Shown piece by piece: positions 5,222 through 5,836 of a DNA stretch of 5,836 nucleotides. The stretch comes from Methylobacterium sp. (GTDB lineage Bacteria; Pseudomonadota; Alphaproteobacteria; Rhizobiales; Beijerinckiaceae). The position numbers were made by a program, and so were the translations under genes. The DNA lies in contig JAJKJG010000297.1 of NCBI GenBank assembly GCA_021154065.1, forward strand, positions 1-5,836, read 5' to 3'. Positions within the stretch are counted from its first letter, which is position 1, and each line of letters starts with the position of its first letter. The notes under the pieces are model-generated. The model worked only from the letters and a program-made list of their open reading frames with translations, was not told the origin of the DNA and did not search any database.

Positions 5222-5836
5222 CGGCCGGCTCCGAGCCGCTGCCTGATCGCGGCCGCGATGCCCTCGAGCGGCAGGATCTCCTCGGCGAAACCGCCCCGGG
5301 CGACATGGCCGGGCATGCCCCAGACCGTGCTCGTCGCCTCGTCCTGGGCGATGACGGCAGCGCCCGTCGCGGCGAGCGCTTTCGCGCCGGCGAGCCCGTC
5401 GGAGCCCATGCCGGTCAGCACCACCGCGAGCGCCGAGACTCCGAAGACCGCGGCGGCGTCGCGGAACAGGATGTCGACGGCCGGCCGGCAGAAATTGACC
5501 GCCGGCCCGTCGTCGACGCGGAGCACGACCTTGTGGAGCTTGTCGCGGACAAGCCCGAGGTGGCGTCCGCCCGGCGCGATGTAGATCTGCCCGGCGACCG
5601 GCGCTTCGCCGTCCTGCGCCTCGCGGGCCGGAACCCCGAGCTGGCCCTGGAGGTGCTCGGCGAAGACCGTCGTGAAGATCGGCGGCATGTGCTGCACGAC
5701 GAGCGTCGGCACCTGCCGCAGCGCGCCGTTGAGGCCGGCGAGGACCTCGGCGATCGCACGGGGACCGCCCGTCGAGGCGCCGATGAGGAGGCAGCGCGGC
5801 GCGACCGGCAGGCGGGAGCGCGGCGCCGCGCCGGCG
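5218..5836 (-). CDS. cheB: Chemotaxis protein-glutamate methylesterase CheB, C-terminal domain (N-terminus outside window)
   Basis: CheB hydrolyses methyl-glutamate and deamidates glutamine on chemoreceptors; phosphorylation of its receiver domain activates it. The window holds 205 codons, open to the right edge; the receiver domain and start lie beyond it. Counting from the edge, the catalytic triad is present: Ser21 in LIGASTGGPRA, His49 in VVQHMPP, and Asp146 in VVLTGMGSDG. The spacings of 28 and 97 residues are close to the 26 and 96 of Salmonella CheB. Other family segments are IYIAPGGRH, RPAVDILFRDAA and TSTVWGMPGHV. The first residues (AGAAPRSRLPV) look like the interdomain linker. The stop TGA (5218-5220) overlaps the cheR GTG as GTGA, indicating translational coupling in a cheB-cheR operon. 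The visible part shows no lesion. A CheB lacking a receiver cannot be excluded because the 5' end is missing. Confidence 0.95.
   Translation of the reverse strand, partial: AGAAPRSRLPVAPRCLLIGASTGGPRAIAEVLAGLNGALRQVPTLVVQHMPPIFTTVFAEHLQGQLGVPAREAQDGEAPVAGQIYIAPGGRHLGLVRDKLHKVVLRVDDGPAVNFCRPAVDILFRDAAAVFGVSALAVVLTGMGSDGLAGAKALAATGAAVIAQDEATSTVWGMPGHVARGGFAEEILPLEGIAAAIRQRLGAGR
5229..5232 (-). promoter_or_regulatory. Ribosome binding site of cheR inside cheB
   Basis: The minus strand reads GGAG, 7 nt before the GTG at 5221 and within the last codons of cheB. It supports the overlapping GTG as the genuine cheR start and therefore supports the frameshift reading downstream. Confidence 0.6.

Noticed and set aside
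1..5836. tRNA, rRNA, CRISPR array, insertion sequence or attachment site
   Set aside because: No cloverleaf-like segment, regular repeat array, transposase frame or terminal inverted repeats were seen; genes are tightly packed except for 3244-3546.

Overview
This GC-rich window carries flagellar, cell-cycle and chemotaxis genes of an alphaproteobacterium, most likely of the order Hyphomicrobiales (Rhizobiales). The main clues are a CtrA cell-cycle regulator whose sequence follows the rhizobial type almost word for word, a FliI/FliJ pair of the same lineage, and a cluster of GANTC (CcrM methylation) sites upstream of ctrA. Family and genus cannot be fixed from this sequence.

Layout. (1) Left edge to 1414, + strand: 3' part of a gene for an envelope-type TPR protein, which runs off the left edge. 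(2) 1420-3201, - strand: fliJ and fliI, an operon for the soluble ATPase and chaperone/stalk of the flagellar type III export apparatus. It converges on the TPR gene with 5 bp between stop codons. (3) 3202-3546: divergent control region between fliI and ctrA, with six GANTC sites, a TTAACCAT CtrA half-site and other TTAA-type half-sites. (4) 3547-4248, + strand: ctrA, interrupted by an in-frame TAG at codon 142. (5) 4249-4362: convergent intergenic region with a strong bidirectional rho-independent terminator. (6) 4363 to the right edge, - strand: cheB (open at the right edge) followed by cheR, with a GTGA stop/start overlap. cheR carries a frameshift from an apparent 4-bp tandem duplication near its start.

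How they work together (inference from family knowledge): CtrA is the master response regulator that couples the cell cycle to flagellar gene expression in alphaproteobacteria. The fliIJ promoter shares its intergenic region with ctrA, so one set of CtrA and CcrM sites could serve autoregulation and flagellar activation. CheR and CheB set the methylation state of chemoreceptors, so the window links division control, flagellum assembly and chemosensory adaptation.

The genes are all known families; I see no new defence, mobile or biosynthetic system. What is unusual is that three of the six genes carry lesions in 5.8 kb: a frame change at the left edge in the TPR gene, a nonsense codon in ctrA and a 4-bp duplication in cheR. 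ctrA is essential in the Hyphomicrobiales where it has been tested, so sequence error in a draft or metagenomic assembly is the most economical explanation, but real lesions would be striking. The most interesting intact signal is the density of GANTC sites upstream of ctrA.
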